A stretch of 64,000 nt of DNA from Clostridia bacterium (GTDB lineage Bacteria; Bacillota_A; Clostridia; Oscillospirales; CAG-272). The first letter of the stretch is position 1. Every line of letters starts with the position of its first letter. The notes below the pieces were generated by a model. The model had not been told where the DNA came from. It searched no databases and saw nothing but the letters and a program-made list of their open reading frames with translations. A program made the translations under genes and the position numbers. Positions 33,986 through 43,973 of the stretch are shown here, in pieces. The DNA lies in the NCBI GenBank assembly GCA_017452945.1, contig JAFTLD010000029.1, forward strand, positions 1 through 64,000. Direction: 5' to 3'.

Positions 33986-35260
33986 ATGATTCGCATATAT
34001 GATTTCAATGCCGTACCCGAACAGGAGATCTTTAACCGTTCTCAAGATGCGTTCAACGTTGAAGACATCGTTTCGGAAATCATTGCAAACGTCAGAGCGC
34101 AAAAGGATACAGCTCTGCTTGCATACACAGAAAAATTTGACAAGGTCGCGCTTTCCTCGCTGCAGGTGACCGACGAGGAGATTTCCGAGGCTTTTGAGAG
34201 CTCCGATCCCGAGTTCATCCGCGTCATGCGCGACGCGGCAGCCAACATCGAAGCATATCACAAGCACCAGATCAGAGAGGGCTTCGAGATGCAAAAAGAT
34301 GGCGGCATCATTCTCGGTCAAAAGATCACACCACTTTCCAAGGTCGGTATTTACGTACCCGGTGGCACTGCTGCTTATCCCTCTACTGTACTGATGAATA
34401 GCATCCCTGCGAAACTTGCGGGCGTTGGTGAGATCGTTATGGTGACTCCCCCCATGCGCGACGGACGCGTCAATCCCGCTATTCTTTGCGCGGCAAAGAT
34501 CGCAGGTGTGGACAAGATCTTCAAAATCGGTGGCGCACAGGCTGTTGCCGCGCTTGCTTATGGAACCGAATCCGTTCCTTGCGTGGACAAGATCGTAGGC
34601 CCCGGAAACGCGTTTGTGGCAGAAGCAAAACGCCAGGTATACGGCAAGGTCGCTATCGATATGATCGCAGGCCCTTCCGAAATCCTCGTTCTTGCCGATG
34701 GAAAATCCAATCCGGAATACGTAGCTGCTGATCTGCTCTCGCAGGCTGAACACGACAAGATGGCAAGCGCCGTTCTGGTCACGGACAGTGCCGATCTTGC
34801 ACTTGCTGTACAGGCAGAGGTTGAACGCCAGCTCGCCCTTTTGCCTCGCGAACAGATCGCGCGCCCCTCTATCGACAACTTTGGAAAAATCATCGTTTGT
34901 TCCGACCTGTGGCAGGCAATCGTCGTTGCAAATCGCATCGCTCCCGAGCATTTGGAGATTTGTGTGGATAACCCATTTGATTACCTTGACAAGATTGAGA
35001 ATGCAGGCTCGGTATTCTTAGGCAGATACTGTCCCGAGGCGCTTGGCGACTATTACGCAGGCACCAACCACACCCTTCCCACCAGCGGCACGGCAAGATT
35101 CTCCAGTCCCCTGTCGGTCGATGACTTTATCAAAAAGATCTCCTATACGTACTATGATCAAAATGCTATACAGAAAGCAGCGCCCGATATTGCTCTGTTT
35201 GCACGCAAGGAAGGCTTGGATGCACACGCAAGAAGCGCTGAGGTCAGGATGAAGTCATGA
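33986..35260 (+). CDS. hisD: Histidinol dehydrogenase
   Basis: 424 residues, full length. The signature GPGNAFVAEAKRQVYGKVAIDMIAGPSE is intact, as are the zinc-binding regions SQAEHDKMASAVLVT and APEHLEI...GTNHTLPTSG. The enzyme oxidises histidinol to histidine in two NAD-dependent steps. It begins 3 bp after hisG and its stop overlaps the hisC start. Confidence 0.97.
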   Translation: MIRIYDFNAVPEQEIFNRSQDAFNVEDIVSEIIANVRAQKDTALLAYTEKFDKVALSSLQVTDEEISEAFESSDPEFIRVMRDAAANIEAYHKHQIREGFEMQKDGGIILGQKITPLSKVGIYVPGGTAAYPSTVLMNSIPAKLAGVGEIVMVTPPMRDGRVNPAILCAAKIAGVDKIFKIGGAQAVAALAYGTESVPCVDKIVGPGNAFVAEAKRQVYGKVAIDMIAGPSEILVLADGKSNPEYVAADLLSQAEHDKMASAVLVTDSADLALAVQAEVERQLALLPREQIARPSIDNFGKIIVCSDLWQAIVVANRIAPEHLEICVDNPFDYLDKIENAGSVFLGRYCPEALGDYYAGTNHTLPTSGTARFSSPLSVDDFIKKISYTYYDQNAIQKAAPDIALFARKEGLDAHARSAEVRMKS

Positions 35261-36312
35261 GTAAGTATTTTTCCAGATTGCCGGGTGAGCTCAAGGCATA
35301 CGTTCCCGGAGAGCAGCCGCGCAATATGCAATCGTTGATCAAGCTCAACACCAATGAATCTCCCTTTCCACCCGCACCTGACGTCATTGAAGCTGTGATT
35401 GCTGCAGCTGAGAAAACCAATCTGTACTGCGATCCCACCATGCTTGCCGTAAGAGAGCAGTTGAGCCGTGTATACGGACTTCCCAAGGAATACTTCACGC
35501 TCGGAAACGGCTCGGACGAGCTTTTGTCCTTTGCTTTTCTTGCATTTTGCAACAAAGATATCGGTGTTGCTTTTGCGGACATCACGTATGGGTTTTACAG
35601 CGTTCTTTCCCGTCTTTACGCAACAAATACTAAGATCATTCCCCTGGACGAGCAGTTTTGCATTGATCCGCAGGCTTACAAGGCCTTGAACAGGACGATC
35701 TTTATTGCAAACCCCAACGCCCCCACGGGTATTGCCTTGTCCATTAAACAGATCGAACAGATCCTGCGATCCAACCCCGACAATATCGTTGTGATCGATC
35801 AAGCTTACGTGGATTTCGGTGCGGAATGCTGCATTTCGCTTGTTCCCAAATATGATAATCTCGTAGTTGTCAACACGTTTTCTAAATCGCGCAGCTTTGC
35901 AGGCGGCCGAGTCGGTTTTGCAGTTGCGCAGCCTGAGCTGATCGCAGATCTTGAAACCATCAGAAATTCGATAAATCCCTATAATATCAACAGCATCTCG
36001 CAGGCTGCGGCATGTGCCATTCTGAAAAACAATGACTATTACATGCAGAATTGCAAGATCATCGCGCAGAATCGTGACTACCTGTCAAAAGAGCTGGATG
36101 CGCTTGGCTTTGAAACGCTTCCCTCCAAGACAAACTTTGTCTTTGCCAAGCATCCGCACATCACCGGCAAGCAGCTTTATCTCGGGCTCAAGGAAAAAGC
36201 TATCCTTGTGCGTCACTTTGATTCCCCTCGAATCAGCGACTATTGTCGTATTACGGTTGGCACAAAAGAACAAGTTGATGCTCTTTTGGTCGCTATCCGA
36301 TCCTTGTTGTGA
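35257..36312 (+). CDS. hisC: Histidinol-phosphate aminotransferase
   Basis: 351 residues of the class II PLP aminotransferase fold. LGNGSDELLSF, IANPNAPTGIALS and the PLP-lysine segment TFSKSRSFAGGRVGFAV are clear. It transaminates imidazole-acetol phosphate with glutamate. The ATGA overlap with hisD suggests coupled translation. Confidence 0.95.
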   Translation: MSKYFSRLPGELKAYVPGEQPRNMQSLIKLNTNESPFPPAPDVIEAVIAAAEKTNLYCDPTMLAVREQLSRVYGLPKEYFTLGNGSDELLSFAFLAFCNKDIGVAFADITYGFYSVLSRLYATNTKIIPLDEQFCIDPQAYKALNRTIFIANPNAPTGIALSIKQIEQILRSNPDNIVVIDQAYVDFGAECCISLVPKYDNLVVVNTFSKSRSFAGGRVGFAVAQPELIADLETIRNSINPYNINSISQAAACAILKNNDYYMQNCKIIAQNRDYLSKELDALGFETLPSKTNFVFAKHPHITGKQLYLGLKEKAILVRHFDSPRISDYCRITVGTKEQVDALLVAIRSLL

Positions 36313-36326
36313 AAGGAGTTATACAC

Positions 36327-36914
36327 ATGAGAACTTGGGAAATTAATAGAAAAACAAATGAAACTGATATTTCGCTTAAGTTGAATATTGACGGTAGCGG
36401 TATCAGTAATATTCAGACCGATTGCGGCTTTTTGGCGCATATGCTCACACTCTTTGCCAAGCACGGTGGTTTTGACCTGACGTTAACCTGTAAAGGTGAC
36501 AGTCAAGTCGATTTTCATCACACCGCAGAAGACATCGGTATTTGCTTAGGACAAGCCTTCAATAAAGCGCTTGGCGATTGCAAGGGCATCTACAGATACG
36601 GTGACATTATCCTGCCCATGGATGAAGCCCTGATGCTTTGTGCCGTGGACATTTCCGGGCGTAATTATCTTGGCTATGTCGTAGAACTGCCCACAGCGCG
36701 TGTAGGCGACTTTGATACAGAGCTTGCAGAGGAATTCTGGACGGCCTTTGTGCGCAATGCCAACGTCACGCTTCACCTGCAAATGCTTGCCGGTAAGAAT
36801 TCTCATCACATTATTGAAGCAGAATTCAAGGCCGTTGCCCGTGCGCTTGCCAAGGCTTGCGCGATCGATGCTGCAAAGGCCGATCAGATCCCCTCAACGA
36901 AAGGTGTATTATGA
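36327..36914 (+). CDS. hisB: Imidazoleglycerol-phosphate dehydratase
   Basis: 195 residues, dehydratase domain only (no fused phosphatase). Manganese-binding histidine motifs FLAHMLTLFAKHGGF, DFHHTAEDIGICLG and GKNSHHIIEAEFKAVARA are conserved. The ATG at 36327 follows GAAAGGAG; a GTG at 36309 overlaps the hisC stop but is badly spaced from any ribosome site. No separate histidinol-phosphatase is in the operon. Confidence 0.95.
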   Translation: MRTWEINRKTNETDISLKLNIDGSGISNIQTDCGFLAHMLTLFAKHGGFDLTLTCKGDSQVDFHHTAEDIGICLGQAFNKALGDCKGIYRYGDIILPMDEALMLCAVDISGRNYLGYVVELPTARVGDFDTELAEEFWTAFVRNANVTLHLQMLAGKNSHHIIEAEFKAVARALAKACAIDAAKADQIPSTKGVL

Positions 36915-37540
36915 CAACGATCATTGATTACGGTGTAGGAAATCTGTTTTCCCTGACCTGCTCTCTCGAAAAGATCGGAGAGACTGTCGAGGTAACGTCC
37001 GATCCCGATAAAATTCTTGCAGCCGAGCGTATCATTCTGCCCGGTGTAGGTGCATTTGAGGATGCAGCGCAAAAACTGCGCGACAGCGGACTTGACAAGC
37101 TTCTCTTGCAAAAAGCAGCGACCGGCACACCCATTCTCGGCATCTGCCTTGGTATGCAAATGCTTTTTGATAAAAGCTTTGAATTCGGAGAACATACAGG
37201 CCTTGGCCTGATACACGGCAACGTGCGACCGATCGCACCGCTGATCGGCTCGCTCAAATCCCCTCAAATGGGTTGGAACGCTCTTGTTTTCCCAAAAGAC
37301 AAGCCCAAACATCCGATCTTCAAATACGTCAATGAGGGTGATTACGTATATTTTGTGCATTCATACGCCGCTATGGAATGCGAAGCGTCTGTGAGCGCGC
37401 AGACCGAATACGGCGCACTGCTCACCGCTGCTGCTTGCAACGGTAACGTATACGGTATGCAATTCCATCCCGAAAAAAGCGGCAACGTAGGGCTAGCAAT
37501 CTTGCGAGCTTTTACTGAAATCCCGACAACTCAGCCTTAA
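36911..37540 (+). CDS. hisH: Imidazole glycerol phosphate synthase glutaminase subunit
   Basis: 209 residues, a class I glutamine amidotransferase. The nucleophile is in PILGICLGMQML, and QFHPEKSG carries the His-Glu pair. It supplies ammonia to HisF. Start at 36911 overlaps the hisB stop (ATGA); the first residues MTTIIDYGVGNLFS match the family start. Confidence 0.96.
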   Translation: MTTIIDYGVGNLFSLTCSLEKIGETVEVTSDPDKILAAERIILPGVGAFEDAAQKLRDSGLDKLLLQKAATGTPILGICLGMQMLFDKSFEFGEHTGLGLIHGNVRPIAPLIGSLKSPQMGWNALVFPKDKPKHPIFKYVNEGDYVYFVHSYAAMECEASVSAQTEYGALLTAAACNGNVYGMQFHPEKSGNVGLAILRAFTEIPTTQP

Positions 37541-37551
37541 CGGAGGTTATT

Positions 37552-38268
37552 ATGATTCTATTTCCCGCCATAGACCTGATAGACGGCAAAGCAGTCCGCT
37601 TGACCAAGGGTGATTATGCGCAAATGACAATTTATAACGATGACCCTGTTGCCGTTGCAAAAGCCTTTGAAGCGGCCGGAGCTACGCATCTGCACGTAGT
37701 GGATCTGCAGGGCGCACGTGATGCAGGCACTCCCAATTTCAAAACCGTGGAGGCGATCATCCAAAGCACTTCCCTTTACGTTGAGATCGGCGGAGGTATC
37801 CGCGATATGCAAACGGTTGAAAAGTATCTGAATGCAGGTGCATTCCGCGTCATTCTCGGAACTGCTGCGCTGAATGATCCCGAATTTTTGAAGCAGGCAG
37901 TCCAACAGTTCGGTGACAAAATTGCTGTCGGAGCGGATCTTCGCGACGGCATGGTGGCAACGCACGGTTGGCTGAATACTTCTTCAGTCAGCGGCACGGA
38001 ATTCATTGCACAGATGCAACAAATGGGAGTAAAGGTAATCATATGCACCGATATTTCCAAAGACGGTGTACTTGGCGGAACCAACCGAGCACTTTACGAG
38101 CAATTGCAAGCTTCGTTCCCTGACATGCAGTTTACTGCATCCGGAGGTATCTCTGATATTGATACCGTGAGAGCGCTTGCTCGCATGAATATGCACGGTG
38201 CCATTCTCGGCAAAGCATTATATACGGGCGCTCTTGACTTACGTGACGCCTTGGAGGTGACACGATGA
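37552..38268 (+). CDS. hisA: Phosphoribosylformimino-5-aminoimidazole carboxamide ribotide isomerase
   Basis: 238-residue beta/alpha barrel. ILFPAIDLIDGKAVRL contains the catalytic Asp, VEIGGGIRD and FTASGGISD are the two phosphate-binding loops, and CTDISKDGVLGG carries the second catalytic Asp. Start after CGGAGG, 11 bp downstream of hisH; it overlaps hisF by 4 bp. Confidence 0.97.
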   Translation: MILFPAIDLIDGKAVRLTKGDYAQMTIYNDDPVAVAKAFEAAGATHLHVVDLQGARDAGTPNFKTVEAIIQSTSLYVEIGGGIRDMQTVEKYLNAGAFRVILGTAALNDPEFLKQAVQQFGDKIAVGADLRDGMVATHGWLNTSSVSGTEFIAQMQQMGVKVIICTDISKDGVLGGTNRALYEQLQASFPDMQFTASGGISDIDTVRALARMNMHGAILGKALYTGALDLRDALEVTR

Positions 38269-39023
38269 TCACCAAACGTATAATCCCTTGCCTGGATGTC
38301 AAAGACGGACGCGTTGTCAAGGGTGTCAATTTTGCAGGCCTGCGCGACGTGAACTCCCCTGTCGAGCTTGCTAAGTATTATAGCGAAAACGGTGCTGACG
38401 AGCTTGTTTTTTACGATATCGCGGCATCTGCAGCAGAACGTGCGCTGTTTACCGATATTTTGACCGAAACAGCCAGAGAGGTATTTATTCCGCTTACAGT
38501 AGGTGGCGGCATCAATTCCCTTTCCGATTTTGAGCGCGTGCTCTCATGCGGAGCCGATAAGGTCAGCGTGAATACGGGTGCGATCAAGAATCCCGATCTG
38601 ATCTATGCAGCGGCCAGAAAGTACGGCAGCCAATGCGTGGTGCTTTCTGCAGATATCAAGCGTGTAGACGGTGTTTTCCGCGTGTTTGCAAAAGGCGGCC
38701 GTGAAAACACGGGGATCGAGGCGCTGGAATGGATCCGACGCGCAGAGCAAAACGGTGCGGGTGAGATCGTCGTCAATTCAATCGATACAGACGGTGTCAA
38801 ACAAGGCTTTGATCTTGAAATGCTGACACAGGTTTGCAATACGGTCAAGATTCCCGTGATCGCTTCGGGAGGAGCGGGCTGTGTGCAGGATTTTATCACG
38901 TTATTTCAATCTGTCCCGGGCGTGGACGCAGGGCTTGCGGCATCCGTCTTCCACTTCGGAGAAATAAAAATTCCCATGCTCAAGCAAAGTCTGCATGAGC
39001 AAGGGATCATTGTGAGGTTATAA
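38265..39023 (+). CDS. hisF: Imidazole glycerol phosphate synthase cyclase subunit
   Basis: 252-residue beta/alpha barrel related to His[22 protein letters not shown] (catalytic Asp), [25 protein letters not shown] (second Asp) and VIASGGAGC are all standard. With HisH it closes the imidazole ring and releases AICAR to purine synthesis. Ribosome site GGAGGTGA within the end of hisA. Confidence 0.97.
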   Translation: MITKRIIPCLDVKDGRVVKGVNFAGLRDVNSPVELAKYYSENGADELVFYDIAASAAERALFTDILTETAREVFIPLTVGGGINSLSDFERVLSCGADKVSVNTGAIKNPDLIYAAARKYGSQCVVLSADIKRVDGVFRVFAKGGRENTGIEALEWIRRAEQNGAGEIVVNSIDTDGVKQGFDLEMLTQVCNTVKIPVIASGGAGCVQDFITLFQSVPGVDAGLAASVFHFGEIKIPMLKQSLHEQGIIVRL

Positions 39024-39024
39024 T

Positions 39025-39672
39025 ATGTTAGAAATTAAGGATTTGAAATTTGATCAGAACGGTTTGATCCCCGCAATCGTCGTGGATGCGCAGGACGGCA
39101 AGGTTCTGATGATGGCTTATATGAACGCAGAAAGCCTGCAGATCACCATGGACGAGGGTACGACCTGCTTTTGGTCGCGCTCCCGCCAAGAACTTTGGAG
39201 AAAGGGCGAAACCTCAGGTAATCGTCAGCACGTTCTCTGCATCAAGGCTGACTGCGACAGAGATACGTTGACCGTGCTTGTTACCAAGGACGGCCCCGCA
39301 TGTCATACGGGTGCTGAGACCTGCTTCAATGACATTATCTACACAAGCGGCACCGAGCAGCCCTTCTCGCTGAACACACTTGAAGCATTGCTTGCAGACC
39401 GCCGTGAAAAAATGCCGGAAGGCTCTTATACCACCTATCTCTTTGCCAAGGGCATGGATAAGATTCTCAAAAAGGTGGGCGAAGAATCCACCGAGGTCAT
39501 CATCGCGGGCAAAAATCAGGATAAGGCCGAGGCCATTTACGAGATCGCAGACCTTGCTTACCATGTCATGGTCATGATGAACGAAATGGACATTTCAGTC
39601 GACGAGGTCAAGAAAGAGCTTGCATCCAGACATATCATTGACCACAAAGTCAAGCAGGAGAAGATGAAATAA
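39025..39672 (+). CDS. hisIE: Bifunctional phosphoribosyl-AMP cyclohydrolase / phosphoribosyl-ATP pyrophosphatase
   Basis: 215 residues fusing both steps. The HisI half (about 1-108) has [35 protein letters not shown] and the zinc-binding [13 protein letters not shown]. The HisE half (about 115-205) has [30 protein letters not shown] helices, MazG-like in fold. Last gene of the operon, 1 bp after hisF and followed by a strong terminator. Confidence 0.97.
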   Translation: MLEIKDLKFDQNGLIPAIVVDAQDGKVLMMAYMNAESLQITMDEGTTCFWSRSRQELWRKGETSGNRQHVLCIKADCDRDTLTVLVTKDGPACHTGAETCFNDIIYTSGTEQPFSLNTLEALLADRREKMPEGSYTTYLFAKGMDKILKKVGEESTEVIIAGKNQDKAEAIYEIADLAYHVMVMMNEMDISVDEVKKELASRHIIDHKVKQEKMK

Positions 39673-39673
39673 C

Positions 39674-39710
39674 AAAAAAAGGAACTTGCCGCCGGGCAGG
39701 TTCCTTTTTT
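39674..39710 (+). terminator. Rho-independent terminator of the his operon
   Basis: AAAAAAGGAACTTGCC paired with GGCAGGTTCCTTTTTT (one G-T pair), ending in six T residues, right after the hisIE stop. Confidence 0.92.
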
Positions 39711-39786
39711 ACATTTTCGTTCATGCGCGCGTTCTACTTTAGTTACTACGGTGTCGGTGGCAAGACGGCCGTTTTGATATGAGAAA

Positions 39787-39810
39787 ACGCCCCCGATTGC
39801 TCGGGGGCGT
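39787..39810 (-). terminator. Rho-independent terminator of the LRR lipoprotein gene
   Basis: A perfect 10-bp stem, ACGCCCCCGA with TCGGGGGCGT, TTGC loop, followed on the minus strand by TTTTC. It lies just after the stop codon at 39819. Confidence 0.88.
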
Positions 39811-39818
39811 AAAAACAC

Positions 39819-42800
39819 TTAGGAATAATATGCTTCATATCGTTGAAATACTGCATTGTCAAATCTGTTATAGCGAACTTGTTTTTCCTCTTTATAGGAG
39901 GTCAACGTAATCGCTAAATTTGCATATTTCTCCATTCCTTCCTCATCGGGATCTGATGAATTAACATATGCAGTTAACAAATTTATCGAGTAATCAAAGC
40001 CATAGAGAACAGATTTCTCGTACAATTCAATCGTGCACATATAGTTTTCCGATGCGCCTTGATTCTCATATCTCATATAGTCGGGCAGGGTTACTTGAAT
40101 AAGTTTGCGAAGCGCGCTCTCAACACCTACGGATGTCTTAAGTTGATAGTACGCTTGGCAAAATTCATCGAGTTCCAACGGCTCTGCGATAGCACGAATG
40201 GCCTTACCTGTGAAGTTTACTGCTTTGAGTATTCCAGAAGCATCCGAATCTATTGCAACATCTACGATTTTATCAAGAGTCCAAGAATAAACATCTTCAT
40301 TCGTTGCATTAACAAAAGTTTTCATTTGGAACTCTGCTAATGTAAGATCACACGCTTCTTGATACCAATTTGCCAACTCCAAAGCAGCATCTCTCAAATC
40401 CTTCGGATTGCTCGTATCATTATAGATAGCAAGCAAAACATCAACATATCCGCTTTTCACTTGGCGCAGGGCGACATATTGTGAAACCGACTCCAATGCT
40501 TGGTATGCATTCTCGGCAAAACCGACGATAGCCATTACACACTCAATTTCAGTTGGAGATACAGCCTTTTCTAACACGGATTGAATTGCCGATGCATCCT
40601 TATTGTGCAGGACGGAGTAAAGCATATCAATGTCGATCGGAGCTTCGGTCGGATCGCCTAAATACATATTTCCAACATAAAGTATGAAATTTGTGCTTGA
40701 TTGTTCAAAGAATTTGAACGATACTTCTTCCGCTTTTTCGCCCGTTATAATATCGTATAGAGTAAGTTTATATAAGTCTTTCTTGGATATGAGGCTATCG
40801 TTGGGATCAAAAATATAGCTCGGCTCTGCGGTAATGTGAATAAGCTCCCACGCCTGTATTCCCAACATTAACTTTGTATCGCTTTGCAAATCGTTATAAA
40901 AGGTTGTTGCGTAGGAAGAATTCTCCTCTCCGAATATTTCCACAAAGTTTTCTGAATATTCTTCAGCGCGGTAAGCATCGGCAGATACATCCCATACCCT
41001 TTTGGCATTGTTCGTATTATAATACCAATAATTGCCCGCAATTGTAGGTTGATCAGAACTGTAATAATAAGGCGTTACGCGTAACGGATAAACATTATCA
41101 TTATTAATTGTTACCAAAGCCCACTCATCAGCAGTTCCTGTATAGTATAATCTTTCAAGATTTGAACAACCGTAAAAGACATTGTGTCCAAGTGTTTGAA
41201 TATTACCAGGAATTGTAATGGAGGTTAAACTCGTGCAACCTTCGAACGCCCAGTCGCCAATCTCTACCACCGGCAGTCCCTCATATGCGGCAGGAATTAC
41301 GATCTCAGTATCAGTGCAGTTTCCAATGCCAGTAACAATATATCCGGTTCCTGCGTCGTTCAATTTGTATTCCAAACTGACATTTGCATCATCGGGCTGA
41401 ACATCAGAGCCTGTCCAGTTGTAATGAATGGTTGCGTTGGTGAGACATTCGTTGTATTCGCCAATTGTAATTGCTGCCCATTCTTCCTCCGTACCGGTGT
41501 AGTAAACGTTGGTCAAGTCAGTACATCCCTCGAACGCACCCTCATCAATGCTGGTGATGCTTTCGGGAATCGTAATACTCTTCAATTCGATACACCCTGC
41601 AAACGCCGCATAACCAATGTTTGTGACGGTGGCGGGGATTTTGCTGTTTTGGCATCCAGCAATCAATGTACCCGTTGCGGTTTCTATCAAACAGTCATCT
41701 ATGCTGTGATAAACTGTATTGCCTGATGCCACCACCATACTCGTCAGTCCGGCGCAACCATAGAACACCCCATCACCAATACTCATGACGCTGTCGGGAA
41801 TAGTGATACTCGTCAAGCTGGTACAGTAAGAGAACGCAATCAAATCAATACTCGTTACGCTGTCGGGGATGGTAATACTTGTTAAGCCACTACAACCGTG
41901 GAACGCCGCACCACCAATACTCACGACGCTGTTTGGGATTGTAATGTTATTCAGTCCAGTACAACCATCGAACGCAAAATAGCCAATGCTCGTAACGCCG
42001 GTTCCGATTGTGATTTTGGTCAACTCGGTGCAACCTTCAAATGCCCAGTCGCCAATCTCTACCACCGGCAATCCCGCATATGTGGTAGGAATTACAAGTT
42101 CTGTATCTGTGCAAGTTCCAATGCCTGCAACAATATAACCTGTTTCGTCGATGTTTAATTCGTATTCCAAACCAACGCTGGCATTGCTCATTGGTTCATC
42201 GGAATCAGGAGTTGAATCGATAACCGTAACAACGCATGTAGCCACATATGTTCCATCTACTGTTATTGCGGTAATAGTTACTGTTCCCACAGATTCGGCC
42301 CGAAGAACAGCCACGGTACTATCCTCTACCGACACCCCAAGATTGACCACGGATTCATCCGAACTAATCCATCGTACTGCGGTAATACTGGCATTATCAG
42401 GATTAATGGTAGCTGTAATAACATGATGCACACCGACTTCTAAGGCCACAACAGTTTCACTCAAAGTAATTCTATTTACAGGAATATATTTCCAGTTGTA
42501 GTGAATCGTTGCGTTGGTAAGGTAACTATTACTACCATTTCGTTCTTCAATCGAAATTGAAGTCCAGTCATTTGCTCTACCGGCATAATAAACTTCGTTC
42601 AGCCAATCGCACCAAATGAACGCACCTGCTCCAATGCTGTTAATACTATTGGGAATGATTATGCTATTCAATCCGCTATCTAAAAACGCCCTTTCGCCAA
42701 TACGTGTAACGCCATTCGGAATGGTGATGCTGGTTAAACTCGTACAATGACTGAACATATCTGGACTTACAACGGTAATACCATTGCCAAGGGAAACGCT

Positions 42801-43889
42801 GATCAAGCTGCCACAACTTTCAAATGCGGCTTTTCCAATATTTGTAACGTTATCTGGAATGGTAATGCTGGTTAAATCAAAACACATCCAAAAGGCATAA
42901 ATACCAATGTGTGTGACACCTGTACCAATGGTAATCCTCTGCAATCCGTAACATAGGTAGAATGCATAATCGCCAATACTGGTTACACTATCAGGGATAG
43001 TGATACTCGTCAAGTTTTCGCAATAATGGAACGCCCAGTCGCCAATCTCTACCACTGGCAATCCCGCATATGTGGTAGGAATTACAAGTTCGGTATCGGT
43101 GCAAGTTCCAATGCCTGCAACAATATAACCTGTTCCCTCTTCGTTTAGTTCGTATGTCAAGCCAATGCTAACTATATATTTTTCACCACACATATCGCAC
43201 GTTCCCTCCACATAATTGTGGTCACGCATTGGCAAGGTTGCGGCAATCGTGTCTCCACAATCGCAGGTTTGCTGTTGCACGCCCTGCTCAGTACATGTGG
43301 CATCTTTAACAACGACCCAATCGCCATAGATGTGTACATGTGGTTCGGTTTCGGGCACCGATGTACTCTCGTCGGTGGTATCTTCGCCATCGGTGGTTTC
43401 TTCGCCATCGGTGGTTTCTTCGCCATCGGTGGTTTCTTCGCCATCGGTGGTTTCTTCGCCATCGGTGGTTTCTTCGCCATCGGTGGCCACTTCACCATCG
43501 GTGATTTCTTCACCATCGGTGGGTTCTTCACCATCGGTGGTCACTTCGCCATCGGTGGGTTCTTCGCCATCTGTGGCCACTTCACCATCGGTGGTTTCTT
43601 CACCATCGGTGGGTTCTTCACCATCGGTGGTCACTTCGCCATCGGTGGTCACTTCGCCATCGGTGGTCACTTCGCCATCGGTGGTCACTTCGCCATCGGT
43701 GGTCACTTCGCCATCGGTGGTCACTTCGCCATCGGTAGTGAATTCCTCATCGCTGGTTTCTTCACCGTCGGTGGTCACTTCACCATCGGTAATCGCTTCA
43801 CCATCAGTGGGAGTACCCTGTTCACACGCAATGAAAAGCAATGTGAGTACGAGAAGAACCGCAATAATCCAAAATGCCTTTTTTTTCAT
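39819..43889 (-). CDS. BspA-type leucine-rich-repeat lipoprotein with hexapeptide repeat stalk
   Basis: 1356 residues. Lipoprotein signal ending in LLFIAC (Cys22). Residues 28-177 are about 25 hexapeptides of the TDGEVT/TDGEET type, an acidic stalk. Next is a small Cys-rich domain (HIYGDWVVVKDATCTEQGV, then QTCDCGD and CDMCGEKY; about 183-238). Two blocks of BspA/LRR_5 repeats follow (about 245-465 and 575-900), with units such as LTSITIPDSVTSIGDYAF; between them lies a bacterial Ig-like (BIG_2) domain (VNRITLSETVVALEVG...). The last 420 residues are helix-rich and match nothing I recognise. BspA-like proteins act in surface binding; the ligand is unknown. Confidence 0.88.
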   Translation of the reverse strand: MKKKAFWIIAVLLVLTLLFIACEQGTPTDGEAITDGEVTTDGEETSDEEFTTDGEVTTDGEVTTDGEVTTDGEVTTDGEVTTDGEVTTDGEEPTDGEETTDGEVATDGEEPTDGEVTTDGEEPTDGEEITDGEVATDGEETTDGEETTDGEETTDGEETTDGEETTDGEDTTDESTSVPETEPHVHIYGDWVVVKDATCTEQGVQQQTCDCGDTIAATLPMRDHNYVEGTCDMCGEKYIVSIGLTYELNEEGTGYIVAGIGTCTDTELVIPTTYAGLPVVEIGDWAFHYCENLTSITIPDSVTSIGDYAFYLCYGLQRITIGTGVTHIGIYAFWMCFDLTSITIPDNVTNIGKAAFESCGSLISVSLGNGITVVSPDMFSHCTSLTSITIPNGVTRIGERAFLDSGLNSIIIPNSINSIGAGAFIWCDWLNEVYYAGRANDWTSISIEERNGSNSYLTNATIHYNWKYIPVNRITLSETVVALEVGVHHVITATINPDNASITAVRWISSDESVVNLGVSVEDSTVAVLRAESVGTVTITAITVDGTYVATCVVTVIDSTPDSDEPMSNASVGLEYELNIDETGYIVAGIGTCTDTELVIPTTYAGLPVVEIGDWAFEGCTELTKITIGTGVTSIGYFAFDGCTGLNNITIPNSVVSIGGAAFHGCSGLTSITIPDSVTSIDLIAFSYCTSLTSITIPDSVMSIGDGVFYGCAGLTSMVVASGNTVYHSIDDCLIETATGTLIAGCQNSKIPATVTNIGYAAFAGCIELKSITIPESITSIDEGAFEGCTDLTNVYYTGTEEEWAAITIGEYNECLTNATIHYNWTGSDVQPDDANVSLEYKLNDAGTGYIVTGIGNCTDTEIVIPAAYEGLPVVEIGDWAFEGCTSLTSITIPGNIQTLGHNVFYGCSNLERLYYTGTADEWALVTINNDNVYPLRVTPYYYSSDQPTIAGNYWYYNTNNAKRVWDVSADAYRAEEYSENFVEIFGEENSSYATTFYNDLQSDTKLMLGIQAWELIHITAEPSYIFDPNDSLISKKDLYKLTLYDIITGEKAEEVSFKFFEQSSTNFILYVGNMYLGDPTEAPIDIDMLYSVLHNKDASAIQSVLEKAVSPTEIECVMAIVGFAENAYQALESVSQYVALRQVKSGYVDVLLAIYNDTSNPKDLRDAALELANWYQEACDLTLAEFQMKTFVNATNEDVYSWTLDKIVDVAIDSDASGILKAVNFTGKAIRAIAEPLELDEFCQAYYQLKTSVGVESALRKLIQVTLPDYMRYENQGASENYMCTIELYEKSVLYGFDYSINLLTAYVNSSDPDEEGMEKYANLAITLTSYKEEKQVRYNRFDNAVFQRYEAYYS
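43359..43808 (-). repeat. 18-bp coding minisatellite (TDGExT hexapeptide, about 25 units)
   Basis: Tandem 18-bp units encoding TDGEVT, TDGEET, TDGEEP and variants inside the LRR lipoprotein gene. Adjacent units are nearly identical at the DNA level, with runs of six identical TDGEVT and five identical TDGEET codon blocks, which points to recent expansion. The unit length is a multiple of three, so gain or loss of units keeps the frame and changes only stalk length. Confidence 0.95.
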
Positions 43890-43944
43890 TTTTTACTCCA
43901 ACATTCCAAATTCAGCTACCGTAAAAACGGTATAACCTATCATA

Positions 43945-43973
43945 ATTTTATCACTTTTTCCAAATTGTGTAAA
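43945..43973 (-). promoter_or_regulatory. Candidate promoter of the LRR lipoprotein gene
   Basis: On the minus strand TTTACA (43973-43968) and TAAAAT (43950-43945) with a 17-bp spacer and a TGn extended -10. About 55 bp before the start codon. Confidence 0.5.

Noticed and set aside
33773..34951. 392-codon minus-strand frame opposite hisD
   Set aside because: It arises from codon bias in hisD and hisG, whose motifs are complete.
43359..43808. Possible CRISPR array
   Set aside because: The 18-bp units are directly tandem without spacers and in frame with a protein; there are no cas genes.
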